A stretch of DNA of 45,709 bases, from positions 1 to 45,709 of the forward strand of contig NZ_BCPV01000032.1 of NCBI RefSeq assembly GCF_001544135.1. The letters run 5' to 3'. Under the pieces are notes generated by a model. It was not told the DNA's origin, did no database searches, and was given only the letters and a program-made list of their open reading frames with translations. This document shows, piece after piece, positions 14,598 through 23,115 of this stretch (its first letter is position 1; every line of letters starts with the position of its first letter). The position numbers and the translations under genes were made by a program. This DNA is from Geobacillus zalihae NBRC 101842 (GTDB lineage: Bacteria; Bacillota; Bacilli; Bacillales; Anoxybacillaceae).

Positions 14598-16556
14598 CTA
14601 TTGCAGCGAGCGGACATAGGCCGCAATGGCCGCAATTTCTCCCGGCGTCAATGTTTGCACTTCTTTCGTCCGATGGCGCCGGATTGCTTCCTCGATCGTT
14701 TTCGCGCTGCCGTCATGCAAATACGGGGCTGTCGCCCATACGCCGCGCAGCGTCGGCGTATCCCACTGCTTGGGCGTCCGCGGGTTTGTGAACCGGGCGC
14801 GGGCGTCGCCTTTGGAGGCGCGGTCCTTCGGATTGGCCGTGCCGATATCGTGCAAGTAGGCGGTATTGGCAGTCGTCAATTTCCCGTCCGGCCCGACCGC
14901 CTTGACGCTGTCGGTGAAATACTCGCCCCCATGGCAGCTTAAGCAATTCCCTTTCCCGTTAAACAGGCGCTCCCCTTCCTTCGCTTCCGCCGTCAAGCTG
15001 CCGTCGCGGTTCCGGTACGGGCTTTTCGGCACGGGGAACGAGCGCGGGTCGTTCAAGTAGGCGAGAATGGCGTCAAACATATGCTGGACGTTCGGCGGCA
15101 GCGGCTTGGACGGGTCGATCGCCGTCATGCCGCCCATCTCGCCTTGCACGGTATGAATGTAGTCGGTAAAATCGTCGCGCGACCCATCCCACATAAACAG
15201 CCCGGTTTTCGTCGCCAAAATATTGCTCGGCACGTTGCGCGGCCCTTTCGCCGTCATGAGCGTCAAGCCGTTGATGTCGCCGTCGCTATGGCACGAAGCG
15301 CAGCTCATCCAATTGTTCCCTGTGATGTTGATGGCAAACTCGTCGCTGTTGGCGCTGTAAAAGATCGTTTTTCCTTCACGCACGAGCGGGGAGAGCGAAT
15401 CTTTCGCAATGAGGCGGATCGTGCCATCTTCCTGCTTCGCTTTCGCATATGGGCTTTTTCCTCCGGTTTTGATCACGGCCAAATCATGGCTCATGGCGTT
15501 GTGGACGTAAAGCGTCTTCCCATCCGGCGAAATCGCGATCCCGCGCGGATTGTTGCCGTGGATGCGGCGCAAAATTTGCGTCGCCTTGCCGCCGCGTCGC
15601 AAGTCAAAGACGACGAGGTCCTCGCTTCCAGACATGACCGCGTACGCTTTGCCGCCGTCCGGGGAAAACGCCACATCGTACGGATTGGAGACGATGATCG
15701 TCTCGTTATGAACATCCGTGACATTGATCGCGGCAAACAGCTCTTTCCGCTCGTCCGGCAACTCAACGTCTTTCGTCACATCAATGACCGAGATGGCCGG
15801 AAAGACCGTTTCCTCAAATTGGATCGGCGTATCGATGTTCGTCAATAAGTGCGGAATATACGCTTTTTTGCCGTCCGAGGCGATGACGATTTGCTCAAGC
15901 GTGTTCGGAACGCCTTGGCTCTTTTTTCGATCGGCTTTGTCCGGCGACGGGGCGAGGGCGATTTCCTTGACCGCCCGCCGTTTCTTTGTGTCAATCACGG
16001 TGACTTTGGCCGCCAAATATTGCGTCACGTACAGCTTCCTTCCGTCCGCTGTCAGCGCCAGCGCCCGCGGCCGATCGCCCGCTTGGATGTCTTTCGTCCG
16101 CTTCCCGCTCTCGGCGTCAAACACCGAGACCGTGCCCGAGCGGTAGTTGGCGACATATACTTCCGCCCCATCCGGACTGGTGACGATGCCGAACGGCTCG
16201 ATCCCCGTTTTCCAACGGTCGACGACTTTCCGCTTGTCAAGCGATACGACGTCCACTTCATCATCGTACATGCAGGAAACATACAGTGTCCGTCCATCCG
16301 GGCTGAGCGCCAGCTGGCGCGGTTCGCGGCCGACGGGAATTTCCGCTTCCTTCGTTTTCGTTTTCGCGTTGATGATTGTCACTGTATCCACATCGATGTT
16401 GGCGGTGTAGACATAGCGCCCGTCGCTGCTTACGGCGATGTTGTCGCCGTGCGCCGGGGCATGTCTGACCACTTTCGGCTGCTCATGCCATGCCTTTTCG
16501 TCCTGACAGCCGGCCAACAGCGTGGCGATCGCCGCGGCGAACCACCATTTTCGCAT
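14598..16556 (-). CDS. Beta-propeller / di-heme cytochrome c lipoprotein
   Basis: The 652-residue product has a lipoprotein signal (TLLAGC, cysteine near residue 17). Residues about 30-380 are YVTN-type beta-propeller repeats (VSSDGRYVYTANIDVDTVTII; LSPDGRTLYVSC; TSPDGAEVYVANY; LTADGRKLYVTQY). The C-terminal part has two heme-binding motifs, CASCH at 419-423 and CLSCH at 538-542, within a MauG/cytochrome c peroxidase-like domain. It should sit on the outer face of the membrane and carry two covalent hemes. ATG 16556 is chosen because it gives the signal peptide; the longer frame crosses the Fur-like box. It has its own terminator. The exact reaction is unknown. Confidence 0.85.
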   Translation of the reverse strand: MRKWWFAAAIATLLAGCQDEKAWHEQPKVVRHAPAHGDNIAVSSDGRYVYTANIDVDTVTIINAKTKTKEAEIPVGREPRQLALSPDGRTLYVSCMYDDEVDVVSLDKRKVVDRWKTGIEPFGIVTSPDGAEVYVANYRSGTVSVFDAESGKRTKDIQAGDRPRALALTADGRKLYVTQYLAAKVTVIDTKKRRAVKEIALAPSPDKADRKKSQGVPNTLEQIVIASDGKKAYIPHLLTNIDTPIQFEETVFPAISVIDVTKDVELPDERKELFAAINVTDVHNETIIVSNPYDVAFSPDGGKAYAVMSGSEDLVVFDLRRGGKATQILRRIHGNNPRGIAISPDGKTLYVHNAMSHDLAVIKTGGKSPYAKAKQEDGTIRLIAKDSLSPLVREGKTIFYSANSDEFAINITGNNWMSCASCHSDGDINGLTLMTAKGPRNVPSNILATKTGLFMWDGSRDDFTDYIHTVQGEMGGMTAIDPSKPLPPNVQHMFDAILAYLNDPRSFPVPKSPYRNRDGSLTAEAKEGERLFNGKGNCLSCHGGEYFTDSVKAVGPDGKLTTANTAYLHDIGTANPKDRASKGDARARFTNPRTPKQWDTPTLRGVWATAPYLHDGSAKTIEEAIRRHRTKEVQTLTPGEIAAIAAYVRSLQ

Positions 16557-16580
16557 TTCAATATTCCCCCGTTTTTTCAC

Positions 16581-16600
16581 GAAAATGATAACCATCCTCA
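16581..16600 (-). promoter_or_regulatory. Fur-like box before the cytochrome gene
   Basis: The minus strand reads GAGGATGGTTATCATTTTC, matching 15 of 19 positions of the Fur consensus GATAATGATTATCATTATC. It lies 25-45 bp upstream of the ATG. Confidence 0.65.
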
Positions 16601-16608
16601 ATTTTACA

Positions 16609-16648
16609 AAGAAAAGCGGCGAATCTCAATCGTATTCGCCGCTTTCTT
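16609..16648 (-). terminator. Terminator of the 680-residue lipoprotein gene
   Basis: AAAGCGGCGAAT pairs with ATTCGCCGCTTT; TTTTC follows on the minus strand. It separates the two lipoprotein genes into independent transcripts. Confidence 0.75.
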
Positions 16649-16652
16649 TCTG

Positions 16653-18731
16653 TTATTTGTTGGCGGATCCAACGTTGACCTTGACCGTCCGCAACACCGG
16701 CGCCACGCCGTATGGGCCGCCGGCCGCCTGCACTTGCGGGACATGGTCATGATCGGTGTTGCCCAATTTTTTCCCTTTGATGTAGACATCTCCCGTATCC
16801 CAAAACTCGCTTGCCTGCATCCCTTCCTGAAGCGTCGGGCCGTCGACGATTCGGTCGTAAAAGTCGACGTAGCGGGAGATGATCGTTTCGCGGTCAAGGG
16901 ATTTCGCCGTCTCATCCGCTTGGTCGTTGTTCAAGTTTTGCAAGGCCACGCGGAACACCCCCGACAACGCGCCGGCGAGCCACGGGGTGTACTTGTCCTC
17001 TTTTTCTCCCGTATGGTACACGTGCCATTTTTGATCCCAAAAATGTTTGTTCATTGCCTCATAAACACGGCGCGCCGCATCGCGGTATGCTTCGTCTTTC
17101 GTCGCCAAAAATGCCGCCGTCAGCCCGCGGATCGCGCCAAGCTGGGCAAGAAGCGTCGGCTCGTCTTGATCCGGCCCTTGGCCGATCGTATAGCCGTTTT
17201 CGACAAGTCCGTCTTTTCGCATCAAGTTGTGCATGATAAAATCCGCTTGCCGGCGGATGAGCTCGAGCGCCCGCTTTCCTTCCGGCGTGCCGAGCCCTTT
17301 GGCGCTCTCTCCGCTCGCATAGCCGACCGGCATCCCGTCAATCGCCCGTTCGAAGATGCGGAGCGCTTCCATTGTATAGCCGGCTTGGAACGTATCGACC
17401 CGATTTCCTTGCGTTCGCCCGTCATGTTCGGTCACAAACGCGCCCGCTTTTTCATTGAAATGCATGGCATCGATGTTGCGAAACACTTGCAGCAGCACGT
17501 CGCGGTTGACGGAATACGGGTCGTCGGCCACGCGGTCGTTCGCCGTCGTCGCGTCAAGGTTTTCCTTTGGCGCGCTTGGGAACGGTTTTCCGTCAAACAC
17601 GGCCAAAAACGCGGGGTTTTGGTTTTTGTTTTCCGGCCGCTGGTCGGTCATGCCGAAAAACTCCGCCGCCGGCCATAGCATGAGCCATTGGTCCTCAAGC
17701 AAGCTGCGGGGATCTTTGACGACCAACTTCGCCGCATCCGGCGCCAGCTCGCTTCCCCCTTCAGCCACTTCCACCGCGTGCGGCAAATAGACGAATCCCC
17801 CGCTTGGGTTGTAGCGGCTGCCGGCTGCCTTCGTCAACGCCTGTTGCTTCGCATCATAAAATAAATGGTCACGGATAAAAGCCAGCTTGTTCCATATTTG
17901 TTCCGTCAAAATCATCCCTTGCATCCCGTCGGCGGAGCTGACGCCAAGAGCGACTTTCCCGCTTTGATCGTCGTTTGGCGTTTTCGCCTCCACCTCTTCA
18001 TCGCTGTCTTTTTGATGAAAATTCCCCAAAAAGTCGCCGGCCCAAAGCGCTTGCTTCAAAAAGACGCCGCCGTAAGCCGATGGCGTGAGCACTTTGTCCA
18101 TTTTTCCGCGATCCCAACGAAGCGATTGGAAATCGACTTGATAGACGGGAACGTATGTACCGTCGTCATTTTCCGCGTACACGTCCGTGTCAACCTTTTG
18201 CGCATAATGCGGATCGCCGCCGGCGTACTCGATGAAGGTTGGGAACATGTTGCGGAAAATTTCCTCGCGCGGATAGCCGACGCTGTCCGCAAGCTCATAA
18301 AAACGGTCGGCGAGCGCCTGATCGGCTGGCTGATGCCGCTGTTCGGCCCGTTGCTTGGCGATCGGGCCGTTGATGAGATGAAGCCCGAGCCCTGACTTTT
18401 CCGTCACTTCGTACATCGCCTCTTCGGAATACTCGTATGACTCGATGCCGGCCGTATAGTCGAATTTCGTCGGTTTATCAGGCTTTCTCGCATCAAGGGT
18501 GTCCAAATCAAGCCCGAGCCCTTCAGCGAGCGGTTCGCCCGAAAGTTCAAATTCCGAGTAGGCAAACATATTGCCGGCCGTATCAAAATGATCGTCCGCC
18601 ACCGGCACGTGCAGGCGCGGCGCTTCCGATGAACGGCCGTTCTCTTTCTCCCCGACGGCGGAACAGCCGGACGCCAAAAGCAGCGAGGCCGCCGCCGACG
18701 TGGCCATGACTTTCCAAGGCATGCGTTTCAT
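16653..18731 (-). CDS. Large iron-regulated lipoprotein of unknown function
   Basis: From ATG 18731 the product has 692 residues with a lipoprotein signal (LLLASGC, cysteine near residue 22). I do not recognise the family. The body is soluble and acidic, and its C-terminal 250 residues are helical repeats rich in aromatic residues (ALELIRRQADFIMHNL; GLTAAFLATKDEAYRDAARRVYEAM; WLAGALSGVFRVALQNL), suggesting an alpha/alpha toroid such as those of carbohydrate-active or maturation enzymes. No CXXCH occurs. AATGGAGGAG precedes the ATG, with a Fur-like box 20 bp further up. It lies just upstream of the di-heme cytochrome gene and may be its partner or substrate; that is inference. Confidence 0.75.
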   Translation of the reverse strand: MKRMPWKVMATSAAASLLLASGCSAVGEKENGRSSEAPRLHVPVADDHFDTAGNMFAYSEFELSGEPLAEGLGLDLDTLDARKPDKPTKFDYTAGIESYEYSEEAMYEVTEKSGLGLHLINGPIAKQRAEQRHQPADQALADRFYELADSVGYPREEIFRNMFPTFIEYAGGDPHYAQKVDTDVYAENDDGTYVPVYQVDFQSLRWDRGKMDKVLTPSAYGGVFLKQALWAGDFLGNFHQKDSDEEVEAKTPNDDQSGKVALGVSSADGMQGMILTEQIWNKLAFIRDHLFYDAKQQALTKAAGSRYNPSGGFVYLPHAVEVAEGGSELAPDAAKLVVKDPRSLLEDQWLMLWPAAEFFGMTDQRPENKNQNPAFLAVFDGKPFPSAPKENLDATTANDRVADDPYSVNRDVLLQVFRNIDAMHFNEKAGAFVTEHDGRTQGNRVDTFQAGYTMEALRIFERAIDGMPVGYASGESAKGLGTPEGKRALELIRRQADFIMHNLMRKDGLVENGYTIGQGPDQDEPTLLAQLGAIRGLTAAFLATKDEAYRDAARRVYEAMNKHFWDQKWHVYHTGEKEDKYTPWLAGALSGVFRVALQNLNNDQADETAKSLDRETIISRYVDFYDRIVDGPTLQEGMQASEFWDTGDVYIKGKKLGNTDHDHVPQVQAAGGPYGVAPVLRTVKVNVGSANK

Positions 18732-18751
18732 GGCTTGCTCCTCCATTTTTA

Positions 18752-18773
18752 AAATAACGATTTTCATTCTCAC
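18752..18773 (-). promoter_or_regulatory. Fur-like box before the large lipoprotein gene
   Basis: On the minus strand TGAGAATGAAAATCGTTATTT matches about 15 of 21 positions of the Fur consensus TGATAATGATTATCATTATCA. Confidence 0.6.
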
Positions 18774-18876
18774 TAACGTTTATTATACGCCGTCCCTTCC
18801 TCTTTGTTCAAGCCAAAATTGATTCGACAACGCTTTGCCTATAAAACGGCGCTTTTCATGCCTGTGGTCCTTCCAT

Positions 18877-19365
18877 TCAAGCCGAAAGCCACTCAACGCG
18901 GCGTCCGCCCGTCCATAAAAAGCAGCATTCCAGTTCGTTCGGACAACGTCCGATTGTTTTGCGGCATAAGGACGACGCCGTTTCTTTGCATCGCCGAATG
19001 GCTTCCTCTTCCTCACACCACAGCAGCACACGAACCCGGTCGCGGTAAACGATGTACAACTCCCGATCCGCTTCTTCGCCCAATCCGCCGTCCGCCAGCA
19101 GCAGCGGCTTGCATGCCGCCTCTTCCATCGAACCGAAAAACTGCAGCAAATGATCCGTCACCTTGGCCAACACTAGTGTATAATGCAACGGCGTCGGAAA
19201 CATCGACAAAGGAAGGAGCGAACGGTGCTGATCAATCAACCGGAGCAAGCAAAGCGGAGACCGCAGCGAAGGCGCGGTGTCGCAATACGCTTGAATGACG
19301 CGGCGAAGAAACCGGCGCAGCGCACACGGCCAGACATCCAACGTCTCGTGATGGATAGGCACCAT
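18877..19365 (-). CDS. Cysteine-rich protein of unknown function
   Basis: The 162-residue frame starts at ATG 19365 with AGGAGG six bases upstream, 18 bp after the DUF2325 stop, so the two genes are very likely cotranscribed. Ten or more cysteines are scattered, several in the last 50 residues (WCEEEEAIRRC, SLCRKTIGRCPNELECCF). No signal peptide or membrane segment is visible, and I recognise no family. Opposite-strand frames here are shorter and lack ribosome sites, which supports this strand. Confidence 0.65.
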   Translation of the reverse strand: MVPIHHETLDVWPCALRRFLRRVIQAYCDTAPSLRSPLCLLRLIDQHRSLLPLSMFPTPLHYTLVLAKVTDHLLQFFGSMEEAACKPLLLADGGLGEEADRELYIVYRDRVRVLLWCEEEEAIRRCKETASSLCRKTIGRCPNELECCFLWTGGRRVEWLSA

Positions 19366-19383
19366 GGCTCGCCTCCTGTTTGT

Positions 19384-19677
19384 TCATGCATGTTTTTCCA
19401 GCTGCTCCAACACGGCGTTGATCGAGCTCCATGACCGTTTCGCAAAATAAATAGGCTTGTCTTTGCTTTTCGCCTTCTCTTTCACTTTCTTCGCCAAATT
19501 ATGGTTCACGTAATCGATCATGACCAATATGGCGTCGACATGCTCCGGAATGTCGCGTTTCACCATATTCACTTTTCGTCCATTGAGATGAATGATTTCC
19601 CGGAATCCGGAACGCTCCAATTTATCGGTAATATGGCCTAAATGATCCGCTCCAACGACAAGAAGCGATGCCATCAT
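19384..19677 (-). CDS. DUF2325 domain protein
   Basis: The 97-residue protein (MMASLLVVGADHLGHITDKL...) is a stand-alone DUF2325 domain. It has a Rossmann-like opening VVGADHLG, the IHLNGRK segment, the central VDAILVMIDYVNHNLAKKVKEKAK, and the C-terminal PIYFAKRSWSSINAVLEQL. The biochemical role of the family is unknown to me. AAGGAGG precedes two ATGs. A promoter with a Fur-like box lies directly upstream, and the 162-residue gene follows in the same unit. Confidence 0.8.
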   Translation of the reverse strand: MMASLLVVGADHLGHITDKLERSGFREIIHLNGRKVNMVKRDIPEHVDAILVMIDYVNHNLAKKVKEKAKSKDKPIYFAKRSWSSINAVLEQLEKHA

Positions 19678-19700
19678 AAAATCCTCCTTTGTTCTCTTTT

Positions 19701-19737
19701 ATTTTAATTGAGAATGATTTTCTGTGTCAATTAAAAT
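19701..19737. promoter_or_regulatory. Divergent promoter pair sharing one Fur-like box
   Basis: Minus strand: TTGACA (19725-19730) and TAAAAT (19701-19706), 18-bp spacer. Plus strand: TTGAGA (19708-19713) and TAAAAT (19732-19737), 18-bp spacer. Both spacers contain TGAGAATGATTTTCT (19709-19723), 11 or 12 of 15 positions of the Fur/Zur-like core TGATAATNATTATCA. The minus-strand promoter drives the DUF2325 gene; the plus-strand one could reach the DUF1540 gene 250 bp away. Confidence 0.65.
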
Positions 19738-19987
19738 AAGAAAGATTTTCATCTATTTTTAGGCCATGATGTCCTCTTCAACAGCGGCACGAGGCAAACA
19801 CCATTTCTGCACGAAGCCCTTCTTTCCATTTGGGACAGCGTGAAGCAACGGGCGCAACGGAAGCTGTCGATTGCCCCTGCCTCCGTTGATCCCAAGCGGG
19901 AGTCTTCTCGGTTAGAGATGGATAAAATGCCTGCAAATGCGTCAAACTATAGATGCGGGCGATTTCATCACGACAAGGGGGATGACC
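19738..19987 (+). other. Leader region before the DUF1540 gene
   Basis: About 250 bp between the Fur-controlled promoter and the DUF1540 start. I see no gene with a ribosome site and no recognised riboswitch in it. Confidence 0.35.
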
Positions 19988-20149
19988 ATGGCGAAAGATG
20001 TTCTTTGCGAAGTGCGCAACTGTCGTTATTGGGCAGAAGGGAATCGCTGCAGCGCTGAAGCCATTTACGTGGTCAGCCATGCCGGAAACATGGCGTCTGA
20101 TTCCACGGAAACAGACTGCAAAACGTTTGTTCCGGCCCATGAAGCATAA
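19988..20149 (+). CDS. DUF1540 small cysteine protein
   Basis: A 53-residue DUF1540 protein with a four-cysteine pattern: CEVRNCRYWAEGNRC near the N-terminus and TDCKTFVP near the C-terminus, a probable metal or redox site. The start at 19988 has AAGGGG seven bases upstream; an ATG two codons earlier is possible. The family is found in spore-forming Firmicutes and has no firm function. Confidence 0.8.
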   Translation: MAKDVLCEVRNCRYWAEGNRCSAEAIYVVSHAGNMASDSTETDCKTFVPAHEA

Positions 20150-20164
20150 TGCGAGACCAACGAG

Positions 20165-20190
20165 GCGCTGCCCGGCCGACCGGGCGGCGC
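20165..20190 (+). other. GC-rich hairpin between two small genes
   Basis: GCGCTGCCCGG and CCGGGCGGCGC pair with one wobble around CCGA. No T-run follows, so it may stabilise or attenuate a shared transcript rather than end it. Confidence 0.45.
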
Positions 20191-20214
20191 TTGCATCGTT
20201 CGAGGGGGATGACG

Positions 20215-20412
20215 ATGGACAAACGCGCCAGCCTCATTCAAGCGCTGCAAACGGAAATGAAGCGGGTCGCTTTAGGAACATACCCAGCTTGCATCGACTC
20301 CTTCGCCCGTTTGTGGGATTATGAGTTCGGTTCGTTTGATCAGCTCCCACCTGAGATTGAACGGCTCGTCGCCCATCGGGCCGCTGAACTCGGGTGGATG
20401 GATGACGTTTGA
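20215..20412 (+). CDS. Small protein of unknown function
   Basis: The 65-residue frame (MDKRASLIQALQTEMKRVALGTYPACIDSF...) starts behind the same leader motif, GGGGGATGACxATGG, as the DUF1540 gene 66 bp upstream, which supports translation and a common origin of the leaders. It is helical and acidic at the end (LGWMDDV), with no membrane segment. I recognise no family. Confidence 0.55.
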   Translation: MDKRASLIQALQTEMKRVALGTYPACIDSFARLWDYEFGSFDQLPPEIERLVAHRAAELGWMDDV

Positions 20413-20648
20413 GGGCCGTCCATTTCGAAACCAACGCCAGATGGAGTAAAAAACATCGTTGGATGGCCATCCCTATGTTTCCATCTGCGCGATGGAAATC
20501 GGCCGTGCAAGGGATGACGTTTGACTGCCGTCCTCCAACAGGGGACAAAGCGGATGGATGAAGCTGGATCGCAGCGGTCTAAAAGCAAGGGCTTCGATTC
20601 GGCGAACGCCATGCCTCCCGGTCGGAACGCCGCAGGAATGGCAGCGGC
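20413..20648 (+). other. Non-coding gap with a repeated 22-bp motif
   Basis: GGATGACGTTTGA-N2-GCCGTCC occurs at the stop codon of the 65-residue gene (about 20400) and again at about 20512. The second copy may be a duplicated, decayed gene end. No gene is supported here. Confidence 0.4.
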
Positions 20649-20690
20649 AAAAAGGCAGGAAACTCGGCCTAGGCGAGTTCCTGCCTTTTC
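20649..20690. terminator. Bidirectional terminator, menE end
   Basis: AAGGCAGGAA..CTCG pairs with CGAGTTCCTGCCTT; T-runs occur on both strands. It lies 30 bp past the menE stop. Confidence 0.8.
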
Positions 20691-20718
20691 TGCTTCCGAA
20701 CAGATGTTTCTACTCCTA

Positions 20719-22191
20719 TCAAAATGTTTGTTCTGTTTTTGGAATGAGCCTTTTCAGTTCGCGGCGCAGCAGTTTTTGCGCGGCGTTGCGCGGCAGTTCG
20801 TCGACGAAGTAAATGCGGGCCGGCACTTTATATTTCGCCAGCCGCTCGCGGCAAAACGCGCGAAGGGCCGCTTCGTCTGGCGACGCTCCGCGTTTCAGGC
20901 GGACGAACGCATACGGCACTTGCCCCCACGTTTCATCCTCGACGCCCGTCACCCCGGCTTCTTCCACATCGGGATGCGACAGCAGCACCGCCTCCACCTC
21001 AGCGGGATAGACGTTTTCGCCGCCGGAAATGATCAAGTCAGAACGGCGGTCAAGGACGTACAAAAATCCCTCTTCATCAATATAGCCGATATCGCCGGTA
21101 AAAAACCAGCCGCCGCGGATCGCTTGCGCCGTCGCTTCCGGGCGATGCAAGTATCCTTTTGTCACATTCGGCCCTTTGACGACAATTTCTCCCGCTTCAT
21201 GCGGCGCAGCCGGCTTTTCGTCTTTTAGGATGCAAAGCTCCGCCGGAAAAAGCGGTTTGCCGGCCGAACCGAGCTTCGTCAAACTGTATTCCGGCGCGAG
21301 CGTTGCGATTTGCGACGCCGTTTCCGTCATCCCGTACGTCTGGTACACCGGAATGCCTTTTTCTTTGCACGCCTCAAGCAGCGGGCGCGGCGCCGGCCCG
21401 CCCCCTAGCAGCATGCAGCGGAACGTATCGGGGTAGCGCGCTTCCCCGAGCTCCGATATCATCCGCTGAAGCATGGCAGCCACGACCGACATGATCGTCA
21501 CGTCGCCGCGCATGATCCATTCGTTCGCTTCCTTCGGGTCGAATGACGTTTGCAGCCGCATCGGCATGCCGTAAATGACGCTGCGCATGGCGATCGACAG
21601 GCCGCTGATATGAAACAGCGGCACGGCGGCCAGCCAGCAGTCGCGCTCATGCAACCCTAAATTGAGCGCCGAACCGACGGCGCTCCACCAATGATTGCCG
21701 TACGTTTGCAAGACGCCTTTCGGAGTGCCGGTCGTCCCGGACGTATACATGATCGTGGCGGTTTCCTCCAAATCGCATGTTTCCTTGAAGGAAACGTCCG
21801 CTTCGGGCAACGCGGCCAACGCACCGACGGTCAGAACGCGCCCGTCGCCGTCAAGACTCCCGGCCAGCTCCTCATCGGCGATGGCAAGCCGCGCGCCGCT
21901 GTCATCCAGCTGCCAGCCAAGCTCATAGGACGTCAGGCGCACGTTTTGCAGCAGGACGCGGGCGCCGAGAAAAAACAACGCATGGATGATCTCGATCATC
22001 TCGATGCGATTTTTCATCAGCAAGGCGACAATATCTCCTTCCTTGACGCCCGCCCGCGCGAGGCGCCGCGCCCAGACGGCAGCCGCTTCATACAGCTCGG
22101 CAAACGTTTTGGTCCGCCGCCCGTCGCTCACGGCGATTCGCTCCGGGGTTAAAAACGCCCGCTGCTTCAGCCAGTTTGGCATCGTTGTCAT
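20719..22191 (-). CDS. menE: o-Succinylbenzoate-CoA ligase MenE
   Basis: A 490-residue ANL-superfamily ligase that activates o-succinylbenzoate with ATP and CoA in menaquinone synthesis. The AMP-binding P-loop is IMYTSGTTGTPKGV, the adenylate motif is YQTYGMTET, the hinge is GWFFTGDIGYIDEEGFLYVLDRRSD, and the C-terminal lysine is in LPRNAAQKLLRR. AAAGGAGG precedes the ATG. A terminator stands between menB and menE, and menC, usually next to menE, is not found downstream. Confidence 0.92.
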   Translation of the reverse strand: MTTMPNWLKQRAFLTPERIAVSDGRRTKTFAELYEAAAVWARRLARAGVKEGDIVALLMKNRIEMIEIIHALFFLGARVLLQNVRLTSYELGWQLDDSGARLAIADEELAGSLDGDGRVLTVGALAALPEADVSFKETCDLEETATIMYTSGTTGTPKGVLQTYGNHWWSAVGSALNLGLHERDCWLAAVPLFHISGLSIAMRSVIYGMPMRLQTSFDPKEANEWIMRGDVTIMSVVAAMLQRMISELGEARYPDTFRCMLLGGGPAPRPLLEACKEKGIPVYQTYGMTETASQIATLAPEYSLTKLGSAGKPLFPAELCILKDEKPAAPHEAGEIVVKGPNVTKGYLHRPEATAQAIRGGWFFTGDIGYIDEEGFLYVLDRRSDLIISGGENVYPAEVEAVLLSHPDVEEAGVTGVEDETWGQVPYAFVRLKRGASPDEAALRAFCRERLAKYKVPARIYFVDELPRNAAQKLLRRELKRLIPKTEQTF

Positions 22192-22253
22192 CTAGCGTTC
22201 CTCCTTTCTTGCCGCTCTCGCCCATCGGCCATCATTCCTCGCTTTGAAAAAGC

Positions 22254-22292
22254 GGCAAAAAGCAGCTTGATTCTTCATCAAGCTGCTTTATT
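22254..22292 (-). terminator. Terminator after menB
   Basis: AAAGCAGCTTGAT pairs with ATCAAGCTGCTTT; on the minus strand TTTTTG follows. Confidence 0.85.
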
Positions 22293-22296
22293 CCCA

Positions 22297-23115
22297 TCAC
22301 GGAAAGCGCGGGAATTGGCTGAAGTCCGGCTTCCGTTTTTCTTTGAACGCCCGCATGCCTTCCTTCGCCTCTTCGGTCGTGTAGAAGAGAAGCGTCGCGT
22401 CGCCGGCGAGCTGTTGGATGCCGGCCAAGCCATCGGAGTCGGCGTTGAACGCCGCTTTTAAGAAGCGAATGGCCGTCGGGCTTTTCTCCAAAATTTCCTG
22501 CGCCCATTTGACCGTTTCTTCTTCAAGCTGCTCAAGCGGCACGACTTTGTTGACCAGCCCCATTTCGAGCGCTTCTTGCGCCGTGTACTGACGGCATAAA
22601 TACCAAATTTCCCGCGCCTTTTTATGGCCGACGATGCGGGCCAAATAGCCGGCGCCATAGCCGCCGTCAAAGCTTCCCACTTTCGGCCCGGTTTGGCCGA
22701 AGATGGCGTTGTCCGCGGCGATCGTCAAATCGCAGACGACATGAAGCACATGCCCGCCGCCAATGGCGTAGCCGGCGACCATCGCAATAACCGGCTTCGG
22801 AATGACGCGGATGAGCCGCTGCAAATCAAGCACATTGAGGCGCGGAATTTCATCCTCGCCGACATAGCCGCCATGGCCGCGCACTTTTTGGTCCCCGCCC
22901 GAGCAAAACGCCTTGCCGCCGGCGCCGGTCAAAATGATGACGCCGATATTCGAATCATCGCGCGCTTTTGTGAACGCATCGATCATCTCGTTCACCGTTT
23001 TCGGCCGAAACGCGTTATGTACTTCCGGACGGTTGATCGTAATTTTGGCGATGCCGTTGTACGTTTCGTAAATAATATCCTCATAGTCATACTGCTTCAC
23101 CCATTCAAACGGCAT
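22297..23115 (-). CDS. menB: 1,4-Dihydroxy-2-naphthoyl-CoA synthase MenB
   Basis: A 272-residue crotonase-fold enzyme that closes the second ring of the naphthoquinone. Visible features are [14 protein letters not shown], the oxyanion-hole stretch [17 protein letters not shown], and [40 protein letters not shown], all diagnostic of MenB. The ATG touches the menH stop; AAAGGGGG lies upstream. It is the last gene of the menF-D-H-B operon. Confidence 0.95.
   Translation of the reverse strand: MPFEWVKQYDYEDIIYETYNGIAKITINRPEVHNAFRPKTVNEMIDAFTKARDDSNIGVIILTGAGGKAFCSGGDQKVRGHGGYVGEDEIPRLNVLDLQRLIRVIPKPVIAMVAGYAIGGGHVLHVVCDLTIAADNAIFGQTGPKVGSFDGGYGAGYLARIVGHKKAREIWYLCRQYTAQEALEMGLVNKVVPLEQLEEETVKWAQEILEKSPTAIRFLKAAFNADSDGLAGIQQLAGDATLLFYTTEEAKEGMRAFKEKRKPDFSQFPRFP

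Noticed and set aside
15849-17678. 609-codon plus-strand open frame
   Set aside because: It lies antisense to the two lipoprotein genes, has no ribosome site, and its composition is that expected from the reverse frame of GC-rich coding DNA.
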